This document shows positions 52,375 to 63,374 of a DNA stretch of 64,000 nt, in pieces (the first letter of the stretch is position 1; the number at the start of each line of letters is the position of its first letter). The notes below the pieces were generated by a model that saw only the letters and a list, made by a program, of their open reading frames with translations, was not told the DNA's origin and searched no databases. The stretch is taken from the NCBI GenBank assembly GCA_021801265.1, contig JAJYYE010000001.1, positions 372,001 to 436,000 on the forward strand. Direction: 5' to 3'. The translations under genes were made by a program, and so were the position numbers. This stretch comes from Pseudomonadota bacterium (GTDB lineage: Bacteria > Pseudomonadota > Gammaproteobacteria > Halothiobacillales > Halothiobacillaceae).

Positions 52375-53478
52375 TCAGCTCTGCGCGATCGCGACCAGCA
52401 ATTCATCGAATGCCTGCGCGAATAAATCCAGACCTTCATTCAGCAGTTGATGGCCGACGGCACCATCCATGTCGATGCCCACTTCGTCCAATTGCGCCCA
52501 CACGGCCTCGTCTTCGCTGCGACGAGGTTTCAGCGATGAAGCGATCCGGCCGTGGTCGGCGAAGGCAAGCAATGTAGCCTCGGGCAAGGTGTTGATCGTA
52601 TTGGGCGCGATCAGATTTTCGACATACAGCACATCGGAATATGCCGGGTTTTTGGTGCCGGTGCTAGCCCAAAGCAAGTACTGAGAACGCGCACCCAGTT
52701 GGGTGAGTTCCGCAAAATCCGCACCCTCAAACAGGTCGCGATAATGCTGATAAGCCATGCCACCGAGCGCCAAGGCTGCTTTACCGCGCACCGCCAGCGC
52801 GTCTGCCGTGCCGATGGCGGTGAGTTGCTGATCGACCAGCGTATCGACGCGGCTCATAAACAAACTCGCCACGGCACGCACTTCGTTAAGCGCACCGCCG
52901 CAGGCTTGCAACGCCTTAAGGCCGCGCACATAAGCGGCAAACACCCGTTTCACTTGATCCAGCGAAAATATCAGGGTGACATTCACACTAATGCCTTGGG
53001 CAATCAGTGACTCAAACGCGGCAATACCTTCATCGGTCGCGGGGACTTTGATGAGCAGGTTTGGCCGATCGGTTAATTGTTTGAGTCGGCTGGCAGCCAC
53101 CATGGTTGACGCCGCGTTGTGTGCGATACGCGGCGACGCCTCCCAGCTGACCCAGCCATCCTCAGCGGTACTTTCATCCCAAATGGGACGCAACACATCA
53201 CAAGCCTGTTGAATATCTTTGACAACGAGATGCTCATACACCGATTCGATGTCGTCGTATTGCTGTTTCAGAACGGCGATATCGGTTGTGTAATACGGGC
53301 TGCCAACAATCGCTTTCTTGAAAATGGCCGGGTTGGATGTCAGTCCACGAATACCAAAATGCGCAATCAGCTCGGCCAAACGCCCCGCAGTCAACAATTC
53401 GCGGGACAGGTTATCCAGCCACAGGCTTTGGCCTTGGCTGGCATACAATTTCGATAACTCATGCTGAGACATAACCAT
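52375..53478 (-). CDS. tal: Transaldolase
   Basis: The 367-residue protein is of the longer bacterial transaldolase type. WLDNLSRELL and GLTSNPAIFKKAI lie near the start, the Schiff-base lysine is in LLIKVPATDEG, and SLFMSRVDTL follows. It moves a dihydroxyacetone unit between sugar phosphates in the pentose phosphate pathway. An ATG two codons in is an alternative start. It converges with the anti-sigma gene with a 15-base gap. Confidence 0.93.
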   Translation of the reverse strand: MVMSQHELSKLYASQGQSLWLDNLSRELLTAGRLAELIAHFGIRGLTSNPAIFKKAIVGSPYYTTDIAVLKQQYDDIESVYEHLVVKDIQQACDVLRPIWDESTAEDGWVSWEASPRIAHNAASTMVAASRLKQLTDRPNLLIKVPATDEGIAAFESLIAQGISVNVTLIFSLDQVKRVFAAYVRGLKALQACGGALNEVRAVASLFMSRVDTLVDQQLTAIGTADALAVRGKAALALGGMAYQHYRDLFEGADFAELTQLGARSQYLLWASTGTKNPAYSDVLYVENLIAPNTINTLPEATLLAFADHGRIASSLKPRRSEDEAVWAQLDEVGIDMDGAVGHQLLNEGLDLFAQAFDELLVAIAQS

Positions 53479-53564
53479 TTCTCCTGAAAATCAAACGAAT
53501 CGCAATTCATGAGCGTGTTACCGGATCACCGCCGAACTTTTCTGCCAATACGCATAACCCGTGC

Positions 53565-54128
53565 TTATCGTCGAAAAAACAAGAGTGCCAGCGCAATCAC
53601 GCCGCCTGCAATCGCACCATAGAGGTGCGCATCCACCAGCACGGGTACGCCGAGTAATTTGGCGGTACCGAGATCGCCAAAGCGTTGTTCCCAGAGAATT
53701 TTCAGGCTGATTGCCGTCAAAAGTGCCGTTCCGGCCAGCCACTCGCGATGCGAGAGTAAACGGATCGCACTGGCAGCAAACAGGCCGTGCAAAATGCCGG
53801 ATAACCCCACATACCAGCCCACGTGCGGATCCAGCAGCAATAATCCCAACCCCACACCTAAACCGCTACCAATCAGCACAATGAAATAGCTGCGGGCAGA
53901 TTCCAGATAGGCGGCCAGTACCGTCCATAACAACAGCCCGGCGACATCGGCAGCCAAGTGCCGCCAATTGGCATGCACAAAGTTTCCGGTCAATAGCCGC
54001 CAAATTTGTCCGTGGAGAATATCGGCGCGTGCATAGCGCAACTCGCCACCCCAGTGCAGCAGCATAATGGCCACGGCGATGAGGGTGACACTGAGGGTGA
54101 TGAACCATTTTTGGTTGGCGTCAGTCAT
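53565..54128 (-). CDS. Rhombosortase-like rhomboid protease
   Basis: The 187-residue protein has about six membrane helices. The catalytic serine motif is GLSGILHGLF and the catalytic His is in DAHLYGAIAGG. NFVHANWRHLAADV matches the usual rhomboid HxxxxHxxxN region. The small size and GLSG-x-LHG motif fit rhombosortases, which remove C-terminal GlyGly-CTERM sorting tails from secreted proteins. Ordinary rhomboids are longer. Substrates would be elsewhere in the genome. Confidence 0.82.
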   Translation of the reverse strand: MTDANQKWFITLSVTLIAVAIMLLHWGGELRYARADILHGQIWRLLTGNFVHANWRHLAADVAGLLLWTVLAAYLESARSYFIVLIGSGLGVGLGLLLLDPHVGWYVGLSGILHGLFAASAIRLLSHREWLAGTALLTAISLKILWEQRFGDLGTAKLLGVPVLVDAHLYGAIAGGVIALALLFFRR

Positions 54129-54160
54129 GTGTTAATTACCATCCGTACGTAATCTGCAGA

Positions 54161-54667
54161 TTAGTCCGCCAGCGCACGCAAAATTCCGGGGGAAAGAAAC
54201 CAAATCAGCTGACCCTGCCCCGCCGCGATATTGTCCGTGAAACGCAACAAAGCCGCGCCACCTTTTTTCAGTGGCATATTGCCATTCGAGCGGCCACCAA
54301 TCAGGGTTTCCATCAGTTGGCTTAGACTGGGCTCATGCCCAATCAACGCAATGCCATCGACACGCGGCTGTTTGCGCAGCCAATCAATCAGATGTTCAGT
54401 AGGCACATCGGACGCGAGCATGGCTTCGGTATCAAATTGGCGAATTTCCAGCGTGGGCGCCAGAATTTCAGCGGTTTGTTGCGCGCGGACAAGCGGACTG
54501 GCAATCAAACGCTCAATCGGCAGCGCCAAGGTCATCAAGCCGCGTGCGGCAAGTTGCATCCGTTCAATACCGCGTACGGTCAACGGCCGCCGTTCATCCG
54601 GCTGGCCGGTAAGCGCAAATTGTTCCCGCTCTTCGGCGGGGGCGTGGCGAATGAGCAATACATCCAT
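54161..54667 (-). CDS. sixA: Phosphohistidine phosphatase SixA
   Basis: The 168-residue protein is a small histidine phosphatase. The catalytic motif is LLIRHAPAEER, the second Arg is in ASPLVRAQQTAEIL, and the C-terminal His is in LIGHEPSLSQL. SixA removes phosphate from histidine-containing phosphotransfer proteins. It lies 32 bases upstream of the rhombosortase gene on the same strand. Confidence 0.9.
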   Translation of the reverse strand: MDVLLIRHAPAEEREQFALTGQPDERRPLTVRGIERMQLAARGLMTLALPIERLIASPLVRAQQTAEILAPTLEIRQFDTEAMLASDVPTEHLIDWLRKQPRVDGIALIGHEPSLSQLMETLIGGRSNGNMPLKKGGAALLRFTDNIAAGQGQLIWFLSPGILRALAD

Positions 54668-54820
54668 GGCGGGCTAAACTCGTATTTGATGGCAATGAAC
54701 GGATGCTAACACCGAATTTTCGGTGTTATCGTGACATTTTGTGATGATTTGATGCGTTTTCATGGGTGGCATTCCTTCATTGCGCGCTTGAGTTGCCCCT
54801 TTGCCCCTTCAAAACAAACC

Positions 54821-56689
54821 TTAATCGTTCAACGCCAGCCATTCGCTTTCCAGCGCCGCGTGCTCCTCTTCCAAAATTTGGCGCTGGCCCGTCAAGGTGT
54901 GCGCTTGGGTGGAATCAGGATTCTGATACAGCGCAGGGTCGGCCAACTGGATATCCAGTGCCTGCAGGCTTTTCACCACCTCACTCAAACGCGACTCAAT
55001 TGCCTTGATACGGTCGGTGCTGCGTTTGGATGGCGCGGCTTTGGGTTTACTCTCCGCTTTTGCGGGTACGGGTTGCGCAGCCACTTTTTCAGCCGATTTG
55101 GCAGGCTGATTCGCGGCGCGGCGTTCGTCGGTCAGGGCACGGCGATAATCTTCCAGATCGCCATCAAATACCCCCACTTGCCCCGCGTGAACACGCCAAA
55201 AACCATCGCAGACCATTTCAATCAAGCTGCGATCATGCGACACCACCACCAGCGCGCCTTCAAAGGTTTGCAGTGCCGCCGCCAGCGATTCGCGCATTTC
55301 CAAATCCAAGTGATTGGTTGGCTCATCGAGCAGCAGCAAATTCGGGGCTTGCCACACCAGCAACGCCAGCGCGAGACGGGCTTTTTCACCGCCCGAAAAA
55401 GGTTCGATAACCTCAAAGGCACGATCGCCGATAAAGCCAAACCCGCCCAAGAAGCTGCGCACTTCCTGCGTGCTGGCACGCCCCGCAATCCGTTCTAGCG
55501 CCGACATGGGTGTATCGCGCGGATCAAGCTGTTCTAATTGATGCTGGGCGTAATAACCGATACGCACCCCGGCGGAAACAAACAATTTCCCCGCCATGGG
55601 TTTCTCAGCACCACCCAATACCCGCATCAAAGTGGTTTTGCCCGCGCCATTCGACCCGAGCAAGCCGATGCGGTCGCCTGCGCGCACAGTCAGCTCGATA
55701 TTTTTGAGCAGCACGTTGCCGTTATACCCCAGATCAATGTGCTCCATCGTCAGCAAGGGGTCGGGCGCGTTGGGCGCCGGGCGAAAGCTGAAGTTAAATG
55801 CACTATCGGCATGGGTTGCCGCCAAGACAGGCAAGCGAGCCAAGGCCTTAATCCGACTCTGCGCCTGCTTGGCTTTACTGGCCTGTGCCCGGAACCGGTC
55901 GACAAACGCGTTGAGATGGGCGCGTTCGCGCTCAATTTTCGCCGAAAACGCTTGATTTTGCGCTTGGCGCTCAGCACGCATCGACTCGAAGCCGCTGTAA
56001 TTGCTGGTATACACGGTGAGGGATTTATTTTCGATGTGCGCGATGTGCGTGCAGACCTGATCAAGAAAATCGCGATCATGCGACACCACCACGAGGCTGC
56101 CGGGATAGCTAATCAGCCATTGTTCCAGCCAGAACACCGCATCCAAATCCAAATGGTTGGTGGGTTCATCCAGCAGCATAATATCGCTGGGCGCCAGCAG
56201 GGCGCGCGCCAAGTTAATCCGCATCCGCCATCCGCCCGAAAATGAGCGCACCGGGCGATCAATCGCATCCGGCGCAAAGCCCAGACCATCCAGTAACCGC
56301 GCGGCCCGCGCCCGTGCCGAAAAACCATCAATCGCATCTAAATCGTGATACAGCGTGGCGAGCGCCATGCCATCCTCGGCCAATTCCGCGATCGCAATGG
56401 CTTTCGAGATGCGCGCATATTCGACATCGCCCGACAGCACGCTTTCTACGGCGCTGACGTCCAGCTCATCAATTTCTTGCGCCACCGTGGCCAGTCGCTG
56501 CCCACCCGCCCGCTCAACTTCGCCCATATCCGGCATCAAGGTGCCTTCAATTAAAGCCAACAAGCTGGATTTGCCCGTGCCATTGCGTCCCACCAAACCC
56601 AAGCGATAGCCCGGTTGCAGGGTGAGATTAGCGTTTTCGAGTAAAAGCTGAGTGCCGCGCCGCAGGCTAACGGATTTAAGTTGAATCAT
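54821..56689 (-). CDS. yheS: ABC-F family ATPase, YheS type
   Basis: The 622-residue protein has two ABC ATPase domains and no membrane part. Walker A sites are GRNGTGKS and GSNGAGKTT, and signatures are SFSGGWRMRINLARAL and FSGGEKARLALALL, with LLLDEPTNHLDL twice. Between them is the ABC-F linker, and a C-terminal coiled coil follows. ABC-F proteins act on ribosomes. Length, linker and tail fit YheS better than Uup or EttA. Confidence 0.9.
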   Translation of the reverse strand: MIQLKSVSLRRGTQLLLENANLTLQPGYRLGLVGRNGTGKSSLLALIEGTLMPDMGEVERAGGQRLATVAQEIDELDVSAVESVLSGDVEYARISKAIAIAELAEDGMALATLYHDLDAIDGFSARARAARLLDGLGFAPDAIDRPVRSFSGGWRMRINLARALLAPSDIMLLDEPTNHLDLDAVFWLEQWLISYPGSLVVVSHDRDFLDQVCTHIAHIENKSLTVYTSNYSGFESMRAERQAQNQAFSAKIERERAHLNAFVDRFRAQASKAKQAQSRIKALARLPVLAATHADSAFNFSFRPAPNAPDPLLTMEHIDLGYNGNVLLKNIELTVRAGDRIGLLGSNGAGKTTLMRVLGGAEKPMAGKLFVSAGVRIGYYAQHQLEQLDPRDTPMSALERIAGRASTQEVRSFLGGFGFIGDRAFEVIEPFSGGEKARLALALLVWQAPNLLLLDEPTNHLDLEMRESLAAALQTFEGALVVVSHDRSLIEMVCDGFWRVHAGQVGVFDGDLEDYRRALTDERRAANQPAKSAEKVAAQPVPAKAESKPKAAPSKRSTDRIKAIESRLSEVVKSLQALDIQLADPALYQNPDSTQAHTLTGQRQILEEEHAALESEWLALND

Positions 56690-56957
56690 GGGGAAATCTT
56701 AGGTGAATAAACGACCTGGCAGGATAGCGTGTTTTGACCGACCGAGCCCCTGAATAATTCATAAATGATCGCGGGCGCAGACTGAACGGTCATCAGCCCG
56801 ATCATGGCGCATCATGGAATCCGTGATGATCAAAGCGCCCGCCGCCATCAAGGGAAACTGCGTGCAGTGGGTTGTCCAAAGTGGACAAGGCGACCAGACC
56901 GACAAGCTACCGGTGATCCATTTGGGCGGATTGAGGCAAGCCAGTGGGTGTTGCACG

Positions 56958-57530
56958 CTAGAACCCATGCCCCAACCACCACAACCGCAGGCGGATGCCC
57001 CAAGGGCTGGTGATGCCGGTTTCTGCCAGGGCAATATGGCCATCGGGCGCGAGAAAAAACAAGGTCGGGGTCACGCTCACGCCGAAGCGCTGGGCGATTT
57101 GGCCATCGGGATCGTTAATGACAACGAGATGATTCAGTTGATTTTTGGCTAAAAAATCTCGAACGGTATCGGTGCTGCCCGACTGCATGGCGATGGTAAA
57201 AATTCGCTCGGTTTTGGCCAGTTCATTGAGCCAGGGTAATTCGACATGACACACGCCGCACCAAGTCGCCCAAAACACAATCAGGGTCGGTTTGCCATCG
57301 GCCGCCAGCGTTGCGCTGCCGCCAGCCACGGTGGGCACGGTGATTGCGGGCAGCGCCTGTTCGGTGAATTGCGCCGGAATATGGGGCGCCATATAGGTTC
57401 GCACCGCCAAAAAAATCCCGATAAATACGGCAATTTCCAATAACCCCACCCACCGGCGGCGTTTTTTGGATTGAGTGGGCGGCACGGGCGGTGTGGGATT
57501 TGGCATTTCAGCGGTGGGTTTTAAGGGCAT
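56958..57530 (-). CDS. Membrane-anchored TlpA/ScsD-like thioredoxin
   Basis: A short Pro-rich N-terminus and one membrane helix (VGLLEIAVFIGIFLAVRTY) precede a periplasmic thioredoxin fold with FWATWCGVCHVELPWL, active-site CGVC, and cis-Pro in SVTPTLFFL. It should reduce or form disulfides outside the cytoplasm, for example in cytochrome c maturation or metal tolerance. The start is uncertain: ATG 57530 or a GTG at 57566, 12 codons earlier. It diverges from coaBC. Confidence 0.85.
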   Translation of the reverse strand: MPLKPTAEMPNPTPPVPPTQSKKRRRWVGLLEIAVFIGIFLAVRTYMAPHIPAQFTEQALPAITVPTVAGGSATLAADGKPTLIVFWATWCGVCHVELPWLNELAKTERIFTIAMQSGSTDTVRDFLAKNQLNHLVVINDPDGQIAQRFGVSVTPTLFFLAPDGHIALAETGITSPWGIRLRLWWLGHGF

Positions 57531-57609
57531 GGGGTACGGCCTGTTTTCATAAGGGGGCTGATACACTATGGCTCATCATAAACCCTTAAGTTTCGAGGCA
57601 AGCACCCCC

Positions 57610-58785
57610 ATGCGGATTTTGGTTGGTATTAGCGGCGGCATTGCGGCGTATAAATCCATCACGCTGGTACGGCGCCTGCGCGATGCGGGCAGTGAGGTGC
57701 GCGTGGTACTGACCGAATCGGCCCTGCAGTTTGTCACCCCATTAAGTTTGCAGGCCGTTTCTGGTCAGCCGGTACGGTCCAGCCTGTTCGATGCCGAAGC
57801 CGAAGCGGGAATGGATCATATTGCCTTGGCGCGTTGGGCGGATTTGGTCGTCATCGCGCCCGCCTCGGCGGATGTGCTGGCGCGTATGGCTCAAGGCATG
57901 GCAAATGATTTGCTCACTACGTTAATTTTAGCGACGCGTGCGCCTGTAGCCGTGGTCCCGGCGATGAACCAGCAAATGTGGGCGCATCCGGCCGTGCAGG
58001 CCAATCTTGAAACGCTCAAAGCGCGTGGCGTGCGGGTGATTGGTCCCGCTTCCGGCGCTCAAGCCTGCGGTGATGTGGGCGAGGGGCGGATGGTTGAGCC
58101 CGAGGCCATCGCAGCGCAGTTGCTGGCACCAAAATCGTCGGTGGACTGGCAGGGCAAGTGCGTGGTGATTACCGCCGGCGGCACACGTGAGCCGATTGAT
58201 CCGGTGCGATTTATTGCCAATCGCTCGTCGGGGAAAATGGGCTTTGCTTTGGCGGCAGCCGCACAAACGGCAGGCGCCGAGGTTACGCTGGTTTGCGGCC
58301 CCAATACGCTTCCGACCCCATTTGGCGTGACACGAATTAACGTTGAAACTGCACTGGATATGCAATCCGCCGTGAAGGGAATCGCCCATATGGATGTGTT
58401 TATCGGCGCGGCGGCCGTGGCAGACTATCGCGTTGCCGAGCCTGCCACGCACAAAATTAAAAAATCAGCCGATGCCGATACCCTCACCATTACACTCGTC
58501 AAAAACCCCGATGTTATTGCCGGTGTAGCGCAGCGCAATCCAAAACCTATTGTGGTGGGGTTTGCCGCAGAAACCGAACAGCTTATCGAGCAGGCCACCA
58601 AGAAACGCATCACTAAGGGCATGGATGTCATTTGTGCCAATCGGGTGGGCGCAGGCTTGGTGTTCGATCAGCCAGATAACGAACTCATCGTATTGTGGGC
58701 GGGGGGCGAGCAGCATTTCCCGCCGACCGAAAAAACGACCCTCGCCAAGCAATTAATTGAATTAATCAACAAAATAATCCATTAA
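57610..58785 (+). CDS. coaBC: Bifunctional phosphopantothenoylcysteine decarboxylase/phosphopantothenate-cysteine ligase
   Basis: The protein has the flavin-dependent CoaC half (GISGGIAAYKS at the start, PAMNQQMWAHPAV, and SGAQACGDVGEGRM with the catalytic Cys) and the CoaB half (VVITAGGTREPIDPVRFIANRSSGKMG, with KKSADADTLTITLVKNPDV). It performs two successive steps of coenzyme A synthesis. An ATG at 57568, 14 codons earlier, is also possible. It is followed 9 bases later by dut, as in many gammaproteobacteria. Confidence 0.95.
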   Translation: MRILVGISGGIAAYKSITLVRRLRDAGSEVRVVLTESALQFVTPLSLQAVSGQPVRSSLFDAEAEAGMDHIALARWADLVVIAPASADVLARMAQGMANDLLTTLILATRAPVAVVPAMNQQMWAHPAVQANLETLKARGVRVIGPASGAQACGDVGEGRMVEPEAIAAQLLAPKSSVDWQGKCVVITAGGTREPIDPVRFIANRSSGKMGFALAAAAQTAGAEVTLVCGPNTLPTPFGVTRINVETALDMQSAVKGIAHMDVFIGAAAVADYRVAEPATHKIKKSADADTLTITLVKNPDVIAGVAQRNPKPIVVGFAAETEQLIEQATKKRITKGMDVICANRVGAGLVFDQPDNELIVLWAGGEQHFPPTEKTTLAKQLIELINKIIH

Positions 58786-58794
58786 GGCAAAACA

Positions 58795-59250
58795 ATGCAC
58801 TCTATTGAAATCAAATGGCTGGATAAACGTTTAGGCGATACGATCCCGCGCCCCGATTACGCCACGCCGGGCTCGGCCGGTTTAGATTTACGCGCTTGTC
58901 TTAACGAGCCTTTGGCGTTACAGCCCGGCCAAACCGTGCTTATCCCTACGGGTATGGCCATGCACATCAGCGACCCCGGTTTGGCTGCGGTGATTCTGCC
59001 GCGCTCTGGCCTTGGGCATAAACACGGCATTGTGCTGGGTAATTTAGTCGGTTTGATCGATTCTGATTATCAGGGGCAACTGTTCGTATCAGTGTGGAAT
59101 CGCAGCCAAACGCCATTCACGATTGATATTGGTGAGCGTATCGCGCAATTGGTGGTGGTGCCCGTAGTGCAGGTCGCCTTCGAGGCGGTCGAGGAATTTA
59201 GCCCCAGCCATCGCGGCACGGGCGGCTTTGGGCACACCGGACGCGTTTGA
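58795..59250 (+). CDS. dut: Deoxyuridine 5'-triphosphate nucleotidohydrolase
   Basis: The 151-residue protein has the five trimeric dUTPase motifs: [26 protein letters not shown] with the catalytic Asp, GERIAQLV, and [10 protein letters not shown]. It splits dUTP to dUMP and pyrophosphate, keeping uracil out of DNA. It lies between coaBC and argB. Confidence 0.97.
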   Translation: MHSIEIKWLDKRLGDTIPRPDYATPGSAGLDLRACLNEPLALQPGQTVLIPTGMAMHISDPGLAAVILPRSGLGHKHGIVLGNLVGLIDSDYQGQLFVSVWNRSQTPFTIDIGERIAQLVVVPVVQVAFEAVEEFSPSHRGTGGFGHTGRV

Positions 59251-59294
59251 TTTTCGATTAATCCACCCTCATATCCCCTTCAAATTCACGTTAA

Positions 59295-60194
<900 letters not shown>

Positions 60195-60259
60195 AGGTTC
60201 GCGGGTGAAAGCAGTTTTTACCCGCTAAGCCAGATGACCATCAACAAAACATCAAACAT

Positions 60260-60287
60260 AAAAATGCCCAAATCATGGCGTTTTTTT
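60260..60287 (+). terminator. Terminator of argB
   Basis: AAAAATGCC, eight bases, GGCGTTTTT followed by more T, 66 bases after the argB stop. One G-T pair occurs in the stem. Confidence 0.8.
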
Positions 60288-60450
60288 ATGGCGAGTGAGA
60301 AGAGGACAATTTGTCGCCAACGCAAGTGCGCCCGGCATGTTTTGCTTCATGCATTTTCTGATCCGCCGGTATCAATGTGATTGAAGTCGGGACGTCCTGC
60401 GTAGGCGGCAACACTAGGCGCGGCCGTAGCCCCCCCAATAGCGCTCACCA
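60286..60450 (-). pseudogene. Decayed GGDEF-domain C-terminal remnant
   Basis: The minus strand encodes LLGGLRPRLVLPPTQD and then ADQKMHEAKHAGRTCV before a stop. The end matches the usual close of GGDEF domains (ADxAMYxAKxxGRNRV), and LGG-x-x-x-x-LVLP resembles the GGDEF active-site strand with its acidic residues lost. About 60 residues are missing between the two. The rest of 60195-60604 shows no gene. Confidence 0.45.
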
Positions 60451-60604
60451 CCCAGGCTTAAGTGGATGATGCCTACGGCTTCACGCGGATGCTCGATACT
60501 TTGGACCGCAGCGGGGGGCCCCAGAACACGTCATCGAACACATTCGAATAGGCGTATTACTGGGTTTGCGCATGGGTGTTTGAGGGATGGGCGCGCTTCA
60601 GCGC

Positions 60605-61396
60605 TCAAGCCAAACTGGCACTAATCGCTTTGAGCATGGCATGGGTAATTTTGGGGTTCGCGGCAATCACATTTCCAGTGGCCATGAAGTCTTCCTTGCC
60701 AGAGAAATCAATCACAATACCGCCCGCTTCACGCACCATCAGCACCCCAGCGGCAAGATCCCAAGGCAATAGCCCAAATTCCCAATAGCCATCCAGCCTG
60801 CCCGATGCCACGTAGGCCAAATCCAATGCGGCCGAACCGGCACGGCGAATCCCTGCGAGCGGGCCATGCAGGGCGCGGAAAGTTTTCAGGTACAAATCGA
60901 GATCCTGATCTGGGCGGAATGGGAAACCGGTCCCCAACAGGGCGCTTTCCAGCGTTCGCAAACCCGCCACGCGGATCCGCCGATTATTGAGAAACGCGCC
61001 GCCTCCGCGTTCTGCGGTATACAGCTCTTGATTGCTCGGATTGTAGATCACACCCAACTCGAGGCGGCCCTGGTATTCAAGCGCGATGGAAACCGCGTAA
61101 TGGGGCAAACCGTGCAAGAAATTCGTGGTGCCATCCAGTGGGTCGATAATCCAGCGGTAATCGCTCATCTCGCTGCCCGTATCGCCGGATTCTTCACCCA
61201 AAAAGTGATGATCGGGATATGCGCGTTTTAGGATGTCAATAATTGCGTGCTCGGCCTGACGATCGACCTCACTCACAAAATCGTTACGCTGCTTGGATTC
61301 AATCGTGAGATCAGCAACATGATCGGTAGCGCGGGAAATCACGGTTCCGGCAGCACGAGCGGCACGAACCGCCATGGTCAGCATAGGATGGGGCAT
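60605..61396 (-). CDS. suhB: Inositol-1-monophosphatase family protein SuhB
   Basis: The 263-residue protein has the metal-binding motifs GEESGDTGS, WIIDPLDGTTNF and WDLAAGVLMVREAGG. Family members dephosphorylate inositol monophosphate. In E. coli SuhB also joins the ribosomal RNA antitermination complex. It diverges from trmJ, a conserved arrangement. Confidence 0.94.
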   Translation of the reverse strand: MPHPMLTMAVRAARAAGTVISRATDHVADLTIESKQRNDFVSEVDRQAEHAIIDILKRAYPDHHFLGEESGDTGSEMSDYRWIIDPLDGTTNFLHGLPHYAVSIALEYQGRLELGVIYNPSNQELYTAERGGGAFLNNRRIRVAGLRTLESALLGTGFPFRPDQDLDLYLKTFRALHGPLAGIRRAGSAALDLAYVASGRLDGYWEFGLLPWDLAAGVLMVREAGGIVIDFSGKEDFMATGNVIAANPKITHAMLKAISASLA

Positions 61397-61485
61397 AATG
61401 TTCGATCAACTTAGCGAAGCAGAAAAATTTAGAACTCGGCATTATACCTACGAACCGGCTTATATCCTGGAAAATATCTTTCGTC

Positions 61486-62358
61486 ATGACGCATTTAGAT
61501 CCTTTGTTTCACCGCCCGTGCTCGAATTCGGTCACAACACCCGCCGAACGCAGGGCTGCCTTGCCGATTCAAATTGTACTCTGTGGCACCTCGCATCCTG
61601 GCAACCTGGGTGCAGTCGCCCGGGCGATGAAGAACATGGGATTGAGCCAATTGGTGCTGGTGGCCGCCACTGCAGTCATTGATGACGTGGCGTTGGCCAC
61701 GGCAAAACATGCCGCTGAAGTCTTGCTCAATGCGCGGCATGTGGCCGATTTACCCGCTGCGTTGGCAGATTCCGTCGCGGTTTGGGCGACCACAGCCCGC
61801 CCACGAGAATTACACTTGCCCATATGGCGCGTACGGGCCGCCGCAGAGGCCATCGTGACCAGCAGCCATGCACAGACCGGGTTAATCAGCATTGTGTTTG
61901 GTGCCGAGCGGACCGGGTTGACCAATCATGAATTGTCCTGGGCGCAGCGGGTCATTGAGATTCCGGCTAATCCGGACTATCCAGTTCTAAACCTGGGTCA
62001 GGCCGTACAAATTTTGGCGTATGAACTGCATGTCGCCCAGCAAGCGGCCCCAGAGCCCAGAGACGTCGTCAATGAAGCCAATCCGTTGGCGACACTGGCC
62101 GAATGGCAATCCTTTGAACAGCGCTTGGCAGATTTGCTGGATCAAACACCGTTTTTTGTGCGCGGCGCGACGACTCCAAACGACGTGGCAGACAACCGGG
62201 AGCGACTGATGAGCAAACTGCGGATACTGTGCCGACGGGCGCAACCATTGCGCAATGAACTGGCCATTATGCAAGGCATGTTGCGCGCCTTGGCCACTGA
62301 GCCCCGCGAACCGCGCTTGGCTTTGACGAATAAACCTGCCGCAGGAATTCAGCCATGA
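61486..62358 (+). CDS. trmJ: tRNA (cytidine/uridine-2'-O-)-methyltransferase TrmJ
   Basis: The 290-residue protein has SPOUT-class motifs [38 protein letters not shown] and [20 protein letters not shown], the knotted SAM site. It methylates the ribose at position 32 of several tRNAs. Its stop overlaps the cysE start (ATGA). Confidence 0.94.
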   Translation: MTHLDPLFHRPCSNSVTTPAERRAALPIQIVLCGTSHPGNLGAVARAMKNMGLSQLVLVAATAVIDDVALATAKHAAEVLLNARHVADLPAALADSVAVWATTARPRELHLPIWRVRAAAEAIVTSSHAQTGLISIVFGAERTGLTNHELSWAQRVIEIPANPDYPVLNLGQAVQILAYELHVAQQAAPEPRDVVNEANPLATLAEWQSFEQRLADLLDQTPFFVRGATTPNDVADNRERLMSKLRILCRRAQPLRNELAIMQGMLRALATEPREPRLALTNKPAAGIQP

Positions 62359-63236
62359 GCCCTTGGCAACGCGTCAAAGAAGACATCGACAGCGTGTTTA
62401 CCCGTGATCCCGCCGCGCGTAACCGATTGGAAATCGCACTGACATATCCTGGCATTCACGCCATTTGGTGGCATCGGCTGGCGCACCAGTTGTGGTTTTG
62501 GCGGTTGCGTTTACTGGCACGCGTGGTCGCCAACGTCAGCCGCTGGCTTACCGGCATTGAGATTCATCCAGCCGCAAAAATTGGCCGGCGCTGCTTTATT
62601 GATCACGGCATGGGCGTGGTCATTGGGGAAACAGCGGAAATCGGCGATGATTGCACGCTCTATCACGGGGTGACCTTGGGCGGCACCCAATGGTCGGCAG
62701 GCAAGCGCCACCCCACGCTGGGTAATGGCGTGGTTGTCGGCGCGGGGGCCAAGGTGCTGGGCCCCATCACACTGGGTGACGGGGTGCGCGTGGGCAGTAA
62801 TGCCGTGTTATTAAAAGATGCCCCCCCCGGCACCACCTTGGTCGGTATTCCCGCCCGGATCGTTGGCCAACGGCCAGAAATTAGTGAACAGCAAGCGCGG
62901 ATTGCCCAGCGCTTAGGCTTTGATGCCTACGGAGTGGCTCAAGACATGCCCGATCCGGTCGCCGAAGTGATTGATCGATTACTCAATCACGTTCAGGCCG
63001 GCGATGATCGTTTAGCCAGCCTCGCGGCGCGAGTACGGCAGATGCAAGCGCAAATGGCTGGTACACCCGATGACTCGGCGCCCTCAGAAGACCCCCCATT
63101 GCCGAGCCTGGCAGGCTGCCATCTGGCCAGTGCACCAAGCCCTGTGACGGGTCCTGTGGCCGATGTGGTAGGTTGCCCACCCGATGCGGAATTGGGCCGC
63201 ACGCCATCGCAGGATTCAACATCCCGCCCGCGCTAA
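62355..63236 (+). CDS. cysE: Serine O-acetyltransferase
   Basis: The 293-residue protein has an N-terminal helical domain and a left-handed beta helix of hexapeptide repeats. The active-site region includes [18 protein letters not shown] and HGVTLGGT. It makes O-acetylserine for cysteine synthesis. A Pro/Ser-rich tail of about 70 residues extends past the usual end and looks disordered. It is coupled to trmJ and lies upstream of iscR, fitting a role in supplying cysteine for iron-sulfur clusters. Confidence 0.94.
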   Translation: MSPWQRVKEDIDSVFTRDPAARNRLEIALTYPGIHAIWWHRLAHQLWFWRLRLLARVVANVSRWLTGIEIHPAAKIGRRCFIDHGMGVVIGETAEIGDDCTLYHGVTLGGTQWSAGKRHPTLGNGVVVGAGAKVLGPITLGDGVRVGSNAVLLKDAPPGTTLVGIPARIVGQRPEISEQQARIAQRLGFDAYGVAQDMPDPVAEVIDRLLNHVQAGDDRLASLAARVRQMQAQMAGTPDDSAPSEDPPLPSLAGCHLASAPSPVTGPVADVVGCPPDAELGRTPSQDSTSRPR

Positions 63237-63374
63237 TCGCAAATTAGACTTGTATTGCACGATGACTTAACCAAGAATCAGCCTCAGCAATTGTGAGGCA
63301 TGCACTCGATCAATCGACTCGGATGTATTGGAATTGGAACTGGAATTGCGCGGCGCTAACCACAGGATTTTGCC

